From Anastrepha obliqua (Eukaryota; Arthropoda; Insecta; Diptera; Tephritidae), in NCBI RefSeq assembly GCF_027943255.1, contig NC_072895.1:41514001-41578000 (forward strand): a DNA stretch of 64,000 bases, in the 5' to 3' direction. Shown piece by piece: positions 22,881-34,740 of this stretch. The notes below the pieces were generated by a model, which saw nothing but the letters and a program-made list of their open reading frames with translations, had not been told where the DNA came from and ran no database searches. The translations under genes and the position numbers were made by a program. Position 1 is the stretch's first letter, and every line of letters begins with the position of its first letter.

Positions 22881-24114
22881 TTCTCCCCATTTCTTTCCAT
22901 CTATCACTTCTCTTATTTCCTTCGTGACTACCAACTCTTTTACTTTCCAGAGATTCGAATGCAATGAGCTTTTTAGCCTGAACGTTGTAGGAGTTACAAA
23001 TCTCCTGGTGCTGCTTGGCTCGTCTTTTTCAAATTTTAATTTTCCATATAAAGCACAAGTTCAAAAGTATTTTATATAGAACAAAATGTTCAAAAAATTT
23101 TCAAAAATCAAGAAGAATTTTGAGTCAGCTGAAACTTAAACTTCTTTTTACAAAAATTAAATATGCTATAAAACTGCACACCAAGACATTTTCTGAAAAT
23201 GCTTATAAACAAGTAGAAATTTTGGATACATCTTTTTTAAATCCGTAATTTTTTTTTTAATTTTATGTAAAGTTTGGGTGTTTTATTTATAAGGCTTTTG
23301 CTATGCAATGAACTGTGCTGTTTACAAAAAATTAAAGTGTAATTTGAAAAATATTGCGAACTTTGAAAAAAAATGAGAAGAAAGTGATTTAATAATGTGA
23401 GCGCAAGTGTATAAAGAAAATAAGAAGAAAAACAAATATAATATTAAAAATAAATCTTCACGTATGCACTGAGCAAGCGGCAATGATATGCGGAGGGTGT
23501 GTGGAGCTGATAGCCCATAGCTGGGGGCAATTCGAAAGCGTGTCACAGTAGGTTATAAAACTTGTGAGCTACGTAGTTATGTTAAATATAGCTGTCGCAT
23601 GATACACATCTATGAGTGTGTGTATGCGTGTGTGTGCATGATAAATACACTCGCACTTCAACACCAGGCTACTGGTATGGAAGCGAAAATGTGAAAGAAT
23701 GCGAAAAGCAAAAACTATTAAAAATAGTTACGAGCTGTATTTCTTCAAGTTGCTTATAGACATTTGAGAAAATCAGCAAATAACTAAAAAAACTAGTTTT
23801 TACACATCGCTTCTTCTAAAACACGCGCATTGCAAATACTTTTTTCCGTATTGCGCATCACCAAGTTTAATTTCTTTGGTAACACTGCTTTGACGAATCT
23901 CTTTTAGTCTTTGCGCGCTATGCACCAGCAGGAGTAGTATTTTAAATATTTTAATTATTTCAAAGCAACTTTCACACTAATTAAATTATATTTACATGAA
24001 AACATTTTGTGCTCACGTACTAAGCACTTAATTCACTACTTGAATGTGTTTTGGTAATTGACACTAATTGCTATAATTCTCCTTTTTTGGGGTTTTCTTC
24101 TCTTCTATTTTCAG
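22881..24114. other. Non-coding upstream of the first visible channel exon
   Basis: A dispersed-repeat copy occupies about 23060-23300. The rest holds GT/TG-rich stretches (23615-23650) and no recognised coding sequence. A pyrimidine-rich tract immediately before 24115 serves as the 3' splice site. Confidence 0.4.
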
Positions 24115-24194
24115 AGTCCGTGTGGAATATTACGTAAATGAAAATACATTCAAAGAAAGACTGCAACTTTACTTCATTAAGAATCAGAGATCAA
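24115..24194 (+). CDS. SLO2: Slo2/KCNT potassium channel, exon before S1
   Basis: This 80-bp exon lies between ttttcag and gtgagt. Read with one base carried over from the previous exon it gives [16 protein letters not shown], then [10 protein letters not shown], the strongly conserved segment just before S1 in Slack/Slick (KCNT) and insect SLO2 channels. Slo2 channels are tetrameric plasma-membrane K+ channels opened by intracellular Na+ or Cl- in vertebrates; ligand preference differs among invertebrates. The exon ends with one base of a Ser codon completed at 44574. No upstream exon or initiator was identified, so the amino terminus lies elsewhere or in an exon too short to see. Confidence 0.92.
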
Positions 24195-25754
24195 GTGAGT
24201 AGGCAAATAGTTAAGAAAACTTAAAATACGAAATATTTACTTAGTCACAAAAGGTATGCATACACTGCATTACATAGATTGGTACATATTTCGCCCCAAA
24301 ATATGATATTTTGAGATTTCAACATAAATATTTCTGAAAAGTGATCAGATTTACGAGAGCTGGATTGACTTGAAAATACCACCAAAAATAGGGTTCTTTT
24401 AAAAAAACCTAAAGCTATGTTTTTTAACTATTTTTTTTTTTTTTAACTACTTTTTTTTAATTTAAACTATTTATTCCAAAAAAATTACCTTATGTAATAG
24501 AAGAATTTAAGCTTTTAGCATAAACATTCGTTGCTTAGAAATGTTTAAAAAATTTTATCAAGGAAGTTAAAAAACACAATTTTCGTTGCTATTTTTGACT
24601 TTTTTGTGAAGATAGGTTTAAGGAAGACTTGAATAACTCAGCCCAATAAGCAAATAAACACGCGTGTCTCATTTATACGCCTAAAGTATTGCTTAACAAC
24701 TATTTTCTCAACCTTTTCATTTCGTAACCCACTCACACTCCTTTTTTTTCTTTTTTGAGATTTCCAAAAATACCACAAAATTCTTATTATTTGACTTCGT
24801 TGATAAAATTTTAAACATTTTTATGCAACGCTTTTAACAGCTTCAACTCTTCTATTTTTTTGGATTATTTTTTATCAACCGAGTTGATTTTTGTAGCAAA
24901 TATTTTTAAAACTAATAGAAAAAATAACTTCATTTCAAATCGGTGCAACTCTTATAAATCACAATTTTTTTCCGAAATATTTTGGCTGAAGTCTTAAATT
25001 ATAATAATAAATATTATAAAACAAAAAGTTAAATAATTCTGTTGGAAAAACAGTATCGATTTGCCTTTTCCGTTTTTGTATGGAGGGTGGTGCAGCCTAA
25101 TGTGCACATGTGCGCAGACAGAATGTAACATGTATTACAATTATCTCAATTAATTTATTACGTATTCGTACTAGACATACCCGGCGTGCGGTGCTGAGTT
25201 TCTCATTTTTTTGGAGAATAGTTTAATTTTTTTTTAATTAAAGTTAAATAAAAAACTGTAAAATTCAAATATCAATGCTATTCCTAAAACTATGATCTAC
25301 TGAAGCAACTTGATTAATTTCATCACTTTTGAGTCAATTCGAGTGCACGATTGGTATAAAAAACGTCATTTAAGGTTACGGAAAGCAAATTGCTTTAATG
25401 CGAGAAAAATTGCACTGGAAAGTCAAAACTCAAGAAGAGGCATTTTTCAGACTTTTTAAGTTAAAATTTGAATTAAAAGGACCGGTTCTGATAATAATTG
25501 TATTTAGAATATTTAGAGCTTCACACTACTTAACAAAGTTACTCACCTAAAAAACACAAACAAAACTATTACTTGATTACGCGTATTGGGGGTAACTTAC
25601 AACCATTTCTTAATTGAAAAATAAGGTTTTACTTCTAAGTTTCCAAATTTTACTAGAATTTAAAAATACTTAATTCTAATCAAGATGCGATAAAACTGAC
25701 TTATAATACATAAAAAAATAAAAAATTCGTGAAATGGAAGAAAATGCTTTTCAC
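24195..25754 (+). other. SLO2: Start of a 20.4-kb intron
   Basis: AT-rich intronic sequence. Short homopolymer tracts occur near 24430-24460, but no gene or clear repeat end is seen before the tandem repeat that follows. Confidence 0.45.
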
Positions 25755-26690
25755 CGTCACCAAAAAAATTAACACGAATTTTAAGCCACTTTATTATATC
25801 GGAACAGGCACAATATTATATCAGAACTAAATGAGCTACAAAATTGCATGCCTAGATTTCTCCAAAAGATTCTTACTAAAAAAATTGTATATTATATATT
25901 GATGGACATTTTTGTAATTTTTGTTTTTAATTTTATACTGTTTGAAAATATAAGTATAGATATTGTTTTAAAAAAAGTTCATAAAAAATTTTATTAAATA
26001 AAAAGTCAAAGCTTTGCAATGTCACGCGTTGCTATTACTATGAACACAGGTATAAATAACAGCTTCAACTACACAACTCTAATGTTACTCATACGCCCCC
26101 AGCTTAGTTTTTTTAATATATCAACAAATAAAAACTGTCAAAAATCAACATAAATCTTAAGCCACTTTAAACTGGCACAATTTTATATTAAAGTTATATT
26201 AGCTACAAAATTGCATATCCATTTTTTTTTTTTCAAAAATTCTTACTAAAAATATTTATATATTGATGAAAATTTTAAATTTCGTACAAAGTTGAAAACT
26301 TGAATGATATGATTCTTTTGTAATGTACACCACATTTTTATAAAACAAGTTAATAAACAAAAAGCGAAAGCTTTGCAAGGTCGCGCGCTGCTATTACTAT
26401 GAATGTGACTCATACGCCTCTGCAAACTTTAATTTAATATGTCAATAAAATTGTCAAAAATCAAAGCTAGTTTCGAAACCCTCTACCCTCGCACAATATT
26501 TTATCCAATTTAAATGAGCGACAAACTTGCATATCCAACAGTTTCTTAAACATCTTAGGTTAAAGATTTTTTGAATTTTTTTAATTTTTGTACAAAGTTT
26601 CAAAATACAAACTATATGGTTTTGTTGTAATACAATATATTCTCTATTTTTACAAAAGAAATTTAAACATTGTACAATATCGCGCGCTGT
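25755..26690. repeat. Diverged tandem array, unit about 320-350 bp
   Basis: Three successive units share the same order of landmarks: 'tgtcaaaaatcaa', '(a)agccactttaaactggcacaattttata', 'gctacaaaattgcatatcc', 'attcttactaaaaat', and 'gctttgcaaggtcgcgcgctgctattactatgaa' (near 26010, 26370 and 26675). Units differ by many substitutions and indels. The array shows distant similarity to the dispersed 'tgcagttttatagcc' repeats elsewhere, so it may be a local amplification of that family. Confidence 0.65.
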
Positions 26691-26713
26691 TATTATTGTG
26701 AATACAGGTCTAC

Positions 26714-28140
26714 AGCCATGGACAGATAAATAACACAAACGTGAACCTTATATGTTAAGTTAAGTTTTTAGTACGAACTCTGCTTTGATCAAATAAATTT
26801 GTTTGTTTACATTTATTACCGTTATTAAACTTACATTTATGCGAGGAATTTACCGTTTTTTCGATGGAATTTTTTGCGTTCTATTTTATTTATGCTTATT
26901 GCTGTTTTGAAGTGGACACAAAAATTGCACATTTACACAATTTGTGTAGCGGAGAGTAAAACCTTAATATTGTTTCAGCAATTTTTAGTATGAATTTTGT
27001 TTCTTAAATAAAATTTTAAAGTAATTACTAAAAATGGGACGTGAAAAACATTGCACGCCGGAGAAAAGAGCTCTTATACATACACCGTATGAGTCAAAAT
27101 GGAAAAAGCTATGCAGAAATAGGTGAAATGATGATATGCTCTCGGAAAATGGATTATAATGATCTTAATGTAGTTAAGAAATATGCATCCTATCTAAGCA
27201 AAAACGGAAAGAAAACCAAAGCCGCGAAAAACTGATGGATAGAGCTATAATAGGCAAGAGCAAAGCAGATGATTTTAAGTCGCCACGGCAATTAATGCTT
27301 GAAATAAACTAAGAATCTGGTGTACAAGCGTCCAGAAAGCTTGTAGGAAGGCGACTTAATGAAGCCCAGCTGTTTGGCTGCATAAGCAGAAACAATCCAC
27401 TCCTCTCAAAAAGACATATCAAACACCGACTTGCCTTTGCAAAAGCACACAAAGACAAATCTATTCAGTTTTGGAAAAACGTACTTTGGACCGACGAAAC
27501 CAAAATAAATAGGATGGGACCAGGTGGGAAAACTGTTGTATGGCGTCCAGAAACTCAAGCGCTACATCCTAGGCCCACAAAAAAGGCGATTAAACACGGC
27601 GGCGAAAGCATTATGGCTTAGGAAGCTTTTCCTGCCATGGTGTTGTACCGATTGTTCACGCGGTTGAGATAGATAGATTTTAGTATCTAGATATACTCCA
27701 GAATAAAATGGAGCCATTTGGGTTTGAGTTTGTGTCATTAAATTGGACATTTATGCCGGACAATGATCCAAAGCATACTGCAAAGACAGTGAAGCAATGG
27801 CTCAGAAGAGAAAAAATTAATGTATTGGATTGGTCGGCTCAGAGCCCTGATCTCAATCCAATAGAAAATTTGTGGAATGACGTTAAGGTCACAATCGCTA
27901 ACAAAATTATGATGATTTGTGGGCCGCAGTTGAGAAGGCTTGGTACTCAATTCCAAAGGAAAGATGCCAAAAGCTTGTATAAAGCATGGAGCGACGACTT
28001 GAAGAAGTAATCAAAAACTGTGGATATAGTACAAAATACTAATCTGGTAAAAAAATACTCGTATTATTACTTAACTATCTGATTTGTTTACTATTTTTGT
28101 TTTATTTCTGAATTTTTTAGGTCGTGCTATTTATGTGTCC
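26714..28140 (+). mobile_element. Decayed Tc1-like (DD34E) transposon
   Basis: Transposase fragments appear in order: MGREKHCTPEKRAL near 27034 with a frame change, a helix-turn-helix part with YAEIGEMMICSRKM, KRHIKHRLAFAKAHKDKSIQ near 27415-27470, FWKNVLWTDETKINRMGPGG (first catalytic Asp) near 27473-27530, and GGESIMA near 27600. A final open frame (27708-28010) holds [17 protein letters not shown], then [17 protein letters not shown]. The Asp of PDND and the Glu of IEN are separated by 34 residues. Several stops and frameshifts inactivate it. Similar ends, ggacagataaataacac at the left and, read inward, ggacacataaatagcac at the right, mark the terminal repeats; the outermost bases are unclear. 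Confidence 0.8.
27708..28010 (+). pseudogene. C-terminal half of Tc1-like transposase
   Basis: A 100-codon open stretch keeps the second Asp and the Glu of the DD34E triad and the [10 protein letters not shown] motif, then diverges near its end ([19 protein letters not shown]), where a deletion and frame change have occurred. The first catalytic Asp lies upstream in a different frame, so no functional enzyme can be made. Confidence 0.7.
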
Positions 28141-28347
28141 AGGAAGTTTCGTGAGTTTTCAATGCTCTTGTAAATTAAATCAGAACTGAAATTCTTTTTG
28201 ACCATTTTTTTGTTTTAAAATGGAAGTAAATAAGTCATTTTTATTTTTTTACGTTGCTTTTTTTCCAATAAAAAATAATTATTTAAAAACATATTCAACT
28301 CTTTGCTTTCAAAGTATTAATGTGCTATTTATAAGACCATGGTGGTA

Positions 28348-28577
28348 AAGTGGCGCAAAATTAGTCCTGCAATTTTCTGGTCAAATAAATTTTTTATTAA
28401 ATAAAAAAAAATATTTTGAGTGATGGAAATCTTTACTTTCGCCTTTACGCGCTGCACTGCCTATCCGTTTGTATACTGCAGCTGCCCTTATCATCAGTGC
28501 CAATTACGACTAACGTACGACGCCATTTGCAAATATTATAAATCCTCCGATAGGGTGATTAATTTTGCGTCACCTTG
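28348..28577. mobile_element. Short TA-flanked MITE
   Basis: Left end aagtggcgcaaaattagtc; right end, read inward, caaggtgacgcaaaattaatc. About 230 bp without coding capacity. The same terminal repeat defines 44292-44487 and the truncated 19233-19400, so this is a small family spread through the locus. TA precedes the left end; the right border is less certain. Confidence 0.65.
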
Positions 28578-30187
28578 TGTAACAACTTGCACTACCTAAA
28601 GCAAATGTTACTCATACGCCTCCGCATATGTTCATTTAAAATCTAAAATTATGGTACAAATATATTCAAACCATGGCTTCATAACAGCTAGCTTTGAACA
28701 TCAAAGGCAACTACTTCAACTCGCATATATTTTAAATAAATATATTCGCCATTCATGACCCAAACACAAGCTACCTATGACCTTGCCATAAATAGCCCAC
28801 TTGTCAACATGTCAGACGATATAAATGTCAAATACATGTAAATTATTATATTCATCTAAAAATACCCTCATATATTAGCATACCACCCTATGCAGCTGAT
28901 GTGCATGTTCTTATGTGCATTTGTGTTCATTATTTGGAGCAGAATGTCCTTTAATGATTCATTGAGCATGAAACTTTCGATTAAATAAATCCAATTTAAA
29001 TTTACTGAAAACTTTGTCGAAAGTTTGCTTTAGTAAAATGTTTGCAAAAGATTTGTGTACTCCGTAACTACTAGAGAAATTTTATTAATTTCTTAGAATA
29101 ATAAATAAATATTTTAGTTGGAAATTAAAACTGAAATGTACGCAAGATGGCTCAGTTTACGATAAAGACTTTGGTGAGAGCAAACCTCATTATATTTTAT
29201 TTGCTTCAAATTGTGGACGGAGAAGAAACTCATTTTTACTTTTTTTACCTTTTACTTATTTTTTAATTCATTTTTGCTATCTGCTATACTACCTCAAGAG
29301 ACAAATTTAAGATTCACATCAAAGTGAACTTATACTTTTACTTGTGTTCAGTTATCAAACTTGTTGTCTACCAAGCCCGAGCATAAGCTATTTTTTCATA
29401 ATAATTAAAATTTTCCTATTAAACTACTGAGCACTTAATACTTTAATACTCCAGCTTAAAAGCTCGTATACAAGTAAAGAAAAGTATTTTCAAAGCTGTT
29501 TAGTTGATTTTCCAAAACAAACATACAAATATTGTTTTTGTTTTTGTGTTTTTTTTTTTTTTTTGTTACTCATGCCTTTAAGTTAACTAACTAAATTTTG
29601 TAAATGTTTTCTCGCCAGCGCATAACCTTTGAAGCTTGTTGCACCCACGGCTATCCAAACTTTGCAAACTAAACTCAAAATATTCCCCACAAATAATTTA
29701 TGAACTCGTATGAGCACTTTAAGAAAGTTGGAAATCAATTCCCAATTGTGCATTTGAAGCAAAACTTACTCGAGCAAGACTTGCAAACAAGACAGGCAAT
29801 TCGAACATGAACAGCGGCATATGGTCTGGAAAAAGTTTTACTTGGCTTGGCTGTGACATTTGCTATTTAGTTTTGGGCAGTCTTGGCATAGCAAAGAAGC
29901 ACAAAGTAAAAGTGGTAAACTAATAACAGATAAATCAGTAATGTACATACATTTTTTCATAGACATAGAGAAACACAAGCACGTGCCACCAATGCAATAT
30001 TAAATTTTACGAATTCTAAAAATATTTTACAAAATATTAACATTTTTCCAAAATTATTCAAGCGGTTAAACTGCACTAGAACTTTAAAAACAGATAAGTC
30101 AATGCGCAAAATTTAGCAAAAATAAAGAAAAGAAGAAAATAGTAATTTAGATATTAAATTCAGGTGCAGGTATCATACATTGAAGAT
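28578..30187 (+). other. Intronic DNA, nothing recognised
   Basis: AT-rich intron sequence with a 16-base T run near 29550. No coding motifs or repeat ends were identified. Confidence 0.4.
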
Positions 30188-30849
30188 ACAGGGTGGGTAA
30201 TACAGCGTTCAGTATTTGAGCTATCGCTTGTTTAGGCTTTGACAACTAAAATAGCATTCGTAATGTCTTAGATATTTATTTTACGACTAAACTTATACAA
30301 AATGGCTCACCTAACGTTGGAAGAAAGTTGTTGTTTTCGTTGCTGTAACAATTCATCAGCAGTCCTGCCACTACGGTGTTGTCACCGATTGCCATCGTCT
30401 ATCTTATCTTAGCACAGGCCCAGGAAACATGTTATTTAGAGGGATTGGGTCCAAAGGGGGTATGTTGTTAGCAGAGTGGGTTTAAGAAAGCACGTGAATA
30501 AGTGGTTAATATTGTGCGAGTTACTTCACATTCCTTTTGTTGGAAGGAAGCTGAAAAATGTGTTGAGAAAAACTTCGTCGAAGATAAGCACTTAACGTAA
30601 ATGTCGAGACTTATGACTCCGCGTTACCCAATTTCTGTTTCCTCAAATTGAAAATAATGGCATAGAAAGCATTTGGTTTCAAAGGAAAGCGCTGAAAGCC
30701 ACATAGCCAGCTGTAGCTTGAAATGTGGCGCATCGTCCATTGTACAATTTTGGTTCGAATGTCATGAGAATTTGTAAACTACCTTCTCTTTCTTAGATTA
30801 CTTCTTTTGAACAAAAAATAATTGAATTATTTATGGGTTAATCTGTAGA
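30188..30849. other. Possible old transposon sequence
   Basis: Begins acagggtgggtaatacagcg, which resembles mariner-type ends elsewhere in the window. A faint 'IESIWFQRK' reading near 30660-30690 recalls the 'WFQQDG' motif, but the remainder is unreadable. I cannot assign it. Confidence 0.25.
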
Positions 30850-31829
30850 ACGCCACGTGGAAGACATTTATGCGATGAAGAGCGTGATGTGATTAAAGGG
30901 CTAAGCGAAAGTGGCAAAAGTATTCATGAAATTGCTGCTAGAGTAAATCGACATAGGAATATCATCACCAGCTTTCTTAAAAATCTAGAAACATATGGTC
31001 AACTCAAACGAAGCGGCAGACCAACTAACATCGGCGGCAGATCCAAACGAGAAACTCGTCATCTGGCTGCTCAAAAAGAAATGTCTTGCAAGGAAATCAA
31101 AGACCATTTAAATCTTAAGGTCACCGATGGACGAATACATCCAACACTTAAATATTGTTTGTGGGAGCCGGTACCAAGACTATTAGCACGCCAAATTAAG
31201 GCTCGTTTAGCATTTGCCGGAAAATGTAAATTTTGGACTAACGAATTCCGAAACGTTGTATTCTCGGACGAAAAGAAGTTCAACTTAGATGGTCCAGATG
31301 GTAGGCAGAAATATAGGCGAGACCTTAGGCAACCACGGCAAACGCGCCATAAGCGGAACCACGGTGGCGAGTCTTTGATGATTTGGGCCGCTTTCGGATA
31401 TGGTGGAAAGTCTCCAATTTGTTTTATTCCGACAAGAACCAACTCAGAATTCTATGTTGAAATATTAAAGGATGTTATTATTGAGTTTGCGGGAAACATA
31501 TACGGAGGCGACGGAGTTTTCCAGAAAGACAACGCCCCAATCCATACGGCTCGTTTAGCTAAGGCCTTCCTATCGTCAAGAAAAATTTCAGTTCTGGATT
31601 AGCCAACACTAAGTCCCGATTTAAACCCAATTGAAGACCTTTGAGAATATTGTCAGCCCGTATTTATAAAAATGGTTGGCAGTTTGAGACGATCAAAGAC
31701 CTGAAAGGTGCTTTAGCGGAAGAGTGGGATCAGATAGGTGATTCCACTCTTCAAAACTTGACAGACTCTATGCCTAAACATATTATTAAAGACATCCTTT
31801 CTCAAAATGGAAAACATATTAATCATTAG
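30850..31829 (+). mobile_element. Decayed Tc3-like (DD34E) transposase region
   Basis: The frame begins TPRGRHLCDEERDVIKGLSE, with ACG at 30850 where the initiator is expected, so the start codon is lost. It runs open to 31602: helix-turn-helix part IHEIAARVNRHRNIITSFLK, an AT-hook-like KRSGRP, NVVFSDEKKFNLDGPDG with the first catalytic Asp, HGGESLMIWAAF, and FQKDNAPIHTARLAKAFL with the second. A TGG-to-TAG change at 31600-31602 stops it just before [10 protein letters not shown], which holds the Glu 35 positions on. Another TGA and a frameshift follow, and the C-terminus continues at 31641-31829. A piece after the DNA-binding part is also shortened. Terminal repeats were not found. Confidence 0.8.
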
Positions 31830-32442
31830 AAAATAGAAAGTTATAGAAACGTTGAAAAAAAGTGTAAAGAAAGTCGAATGTACATATACTTAATTCATAT
31901 GAAGTTATTTTAATTTCTTTTTTAATTTAATAAGTTAAGTCAAGTTGAATTTTTGTTACATAATTTTTTGTTCCTATTTTTCCTTAATATGTATCTAAAT
32001 TATTGGTTGCACCTTTCTCCTGCTTCTTTATAGTTTTTCATTTGAAAATACCCTTGCACATATACTTATTTCTGTCAGGTATATATGGAGAAAATAGGCA
32101 ACACAACGAACTGAATGAGCAGTTTTATAGCATTCCGAGAAATTGTCCATAAAAATGTGAAAAAAATTAAAATTGTTTATTTCTTAATTAAATTTTAATT
32201 CTTCTTAAAATGAGATGACGAAAAATGTGATCGGAATTACAGCTCTTCCTACAGAGTAACACTGCATACGAGGGGTGCCTTTTATATGTCGGGATTTGGC
32301 AAACTTGGTGTTTCAATCTGGCAACTGACAGCTGTATCGCAAAGTTTGAAATTTTTTGGCTTTTACGTACTCAGAACGTTTTGAAATACCAACGCTATTT
32401 GTGTTGTTTACAGTAACTTAAAAGATTCATCTCGGTCCAAAA

Positions 32443-33453
32443 ATGGAATTAAATCGTGAACATTTTCGTGCGATTATTTTTTACAACTTTCGACGTGGAT
32501 TAACTCAGCAACATTGCATGGATGAACTTATTTCGGTTTTTGGCGATGAAGCTCCATCAAGCACCAGTGTTTATCGATGGTATGGTGAATTCAATCGTGG
32601 TCGTAGTTCACTCCAAGGCGTGAAGGTCGTCCAAAATCAGTTGTTGTTCCGAAAACCATTGATGCTGTGCGCGAACTGATATTGCAAAATCGTCATGTGA
32701 CCTATCGTGAGATTGAGACAATCTTAGGCATTAGTGGGACCAGCATACATTCAATATTGCATAAACATTTGACTGTCAAAAAAATTTGTTCGCGTTGGAT
32801 CCCACACAATTTGTCAATCGCTCAAAAAAAGGCTGGTGTCCATTGGTCGAAGGAAATGCTCAAAAAATACGATCGCGGGGCTTCGAAATACATCTATGAC
32901 ATCATGACAGGTGATGAATCATAGATTTACGCGTATGAGCCCGAAAGTAAACAGCAGTCGACTGTGTGGGTGTTTCAAGATGAGCCAAATCTAACAAAAG
33001 TTGTTCGCGTACGAAGCACTTCCGCAAATGGTCGCCTGTTTTTTCGGAAAAACTGAACATGTCGCAACCGTACCACTAGAACAACGCAGAGCAGTAAATT
33101 CTGAGTGGTACACAACCATTTGTTTGCCAGTTGTCTTCCAAGAAATTAGGAAAACCAATCGCCAACGACGGATCACTATTCACCAGGACAATGCGAGCTC
33201 TCACACATCGGCTCAAACAACTGCATTTTTGAGCACCCAAAACATCGAATTAATGTGTCATCCGCCGTATAGTCCTGACTTGGCACCGAATGACTTCTTT
33301 TTATTCCCGTACGTAAAACACAAACTGAGAGGTCAACGTTTTTCGACACCTGAAGAAGCGGTGGCGGCATTGCATGTTTTGGAGGTACCTCATTCAGAGT
33401 GGCAAAAGTGCTTCGACAAATGGTTCAAACGCATGCAAAAGTGTATGAAATAA
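32443..33453 (+). pseudogene. Mariner transposase pseudogene (host of nested element)
   Basis: Three overlapping open pieces (32443-32679, 32667-32924, 33001-33453) together cover the helix-turn-helix region, a WIPHNLS motif near 32796-32818 (counterpart of WVPHEL) and the three Asp positions of a DD34D catalytic core. Two frameshifts and one internal TAG separate them. The natural C-terminus is displaced 1.6 kb downstream by later insertions. Confidence 0.8.
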
Positions 33454-34738
33454 TAGGACTATGTTTAAGTTCGTGCGGTTTTTTTTCGAAATTTGAAACT
33501 TTATTGACGTAAAATGGTTACAAATTTAATATTCAAAGTATTGTCCATCGCTTACTACTACTTTTTCCCATCTTTCTGGCAATTCACGGATTCCCTTTGT
33601 GAAAAATTCGGTCGGTTTTGCCGCAATCCACGAATCGATCCATTTTTTGACTTCATCGTAATTACGGAAGTGCTGGTCAGCCAGGCCATGTTGCATCGAT
33701 CGGAAGATATAGTAATCGGATGGCGCAAGGTATGGACTATACGGCGGGTGGGGTAGGACATCCCATTTGAGCGTTTCTAAGTATGTTTTGACCACTTGTG
33801 CAACATGTGGCCGAGCATTGTCATGTTGCAAAATAACTTTGTCGTGTCTATCGGCGTATTGCGGCCGTTTTTCTCGCAGTGCTCGGCTCAAACGCATCAA
33901 TTGTCGTCGGTAGACATCCCCCGTAATCGTTTCATTCGGTTTCAGTAGCTCATAATACACAACACCCAGCTGGTCCCACCAGATACACAGCATAACCTTC
34001 AGGCCATGAATATTCTGCGCCGACGTCGATGTTGAAGCATGGCCAGGGTATCCATACGTTGCCCGACGTTTTGGATTGTCGTAATGGACCCACTTTTCAT
34101 CGCCAGTCATAATTCGATGCAAAAAACCCTTTCTTTTGTGCCGTTGAAGCAGTTGTTCGCATGCCATAAAACGGCGTTCAACGTCTCTTGGCTTCAATTC
34201 ATACGGCACCCAATGGCCTACCTTTCGGATCATTCCCATGGCTTTTAAACGTTTGGAAATGGTTGATTGATCAACTCCCAAAGTTTTTGCAACCTCTTCT
34301 TGCGTTTGAGCCGGATCTTGATCGAGCAATTCCTCCAATTCGGTATCCATGAACTTTGGCGGCGCACCCTCGCGTTCTTCGTCTTCCAAGCCAAAATCAC
34401 CACTTTTAAAGCGTGCAAACCACTTCTGGCACGTTCGCTCAGCTAGAGCATGCTCACCATAAACTTCCACCAAGATACGATGACTTTCGGCTGCTTTTTT
34501 CTTCATATTAAAATAATGAAGAAGAATTCCCCGCAAAAACACATTATTTGGCACGAAATTCGACATTTTCAAGTGTGGTAAAAATATTGTTGTTTACGCT
34601 TCAAATAAAAAACTTATACTGACGTTTGTGCCTTACGACAGTAGCTCTCCAATGAATGTTTGGAAATGTGGATCGATGGAATAATAATCAAGTTACGCCA
34701 TCTGTTGTAAAACCGCACGAACTTATCGATAGACCTAT
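33453..34738 (-). mobile_element. Near-intact mariner nested in an older mariner
   Basis: The element is 1286 bp, a typical mariner length. Terminal inverted repeats of 30 bp match at 26 positions; the left begins ataggactatgtttaagttc. Both sides carry TA (33451-33452 and 34739-34740), as expected for mariner integration. The single minus-strand gene spans most of it. It sits at the 3' end of the broken + strand mariner, so it arrived later. Its uninterrupted frame, in contrast with every other transposase here, points to fairly recent insertion. Confidence 0.92.
33526..34572 (-). CDS. Mariner transposase, full-length frame
   Basis: This DDD transposase would cut out and reinsert the element at TA sites. 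It has 348 codons from the first Met; the family-like start is Met3 (MSNFVPNN), giving 346 residues, close to the 345 of Mos1. Residues 20-110 form the paired helix-turn-helix DNA-binding region (ESHRILVEVYGE; DQSTISKRLKAMG). Catalytic Asp158 (TGDEKW), Asp251 (HDNARPH) and Asp286 (APSDYY) give DD34D spacing. Two signatures are altered: WVPHEL is WVPYEL (Tyr124) and YSPDLAP is YSPYLAP (Tyr281). Both differ from the consensus by a plausible single-base change to TAC, and either may reduce activity. The C-terminus, PERWEKVVVSDGQYFEY, is complete. The closest named relatives are probably the Mos1-like groups; the exact subfamily is not decided here. Confidence 0.9.
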   Translation of the reverse strand: MKMSNFVPNNVFLRGILLHYFNMKKKAAESHRILVEVYGEHALAERTCQKWFARFKSGDFGLEDEEREGAPPKFMDTELEELLDQDPAQTQEEVAKTLGVDQSTISKRLKAMGMIRKVGHWVPYELKPRDVERRFMACEQLLQRHKRKGFLHRIMTGDEKWVHYDNPKRRATYGYPGHASTSTSAQNIHGLKVMLCIWWDQLGVVYYELLKPNETITGDVYRRQLMRLSRALREKRPQYADRHDKVILQHDNARPHVAQVVKTYLETLKWDVLPHPPYSPYLAPSDYYIFRSMQHGLADQHFRNYDEVKKWIDSWIAAKPTEFFTKGIRELPERWEKVVVSDGQYFEY

Positions 34739-34740
34739 TA

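Noticed and set aside
31071..31442. 123-codon minus-strand frame
   Set aside because: Antisense shadow of the Tc3-like transposase.
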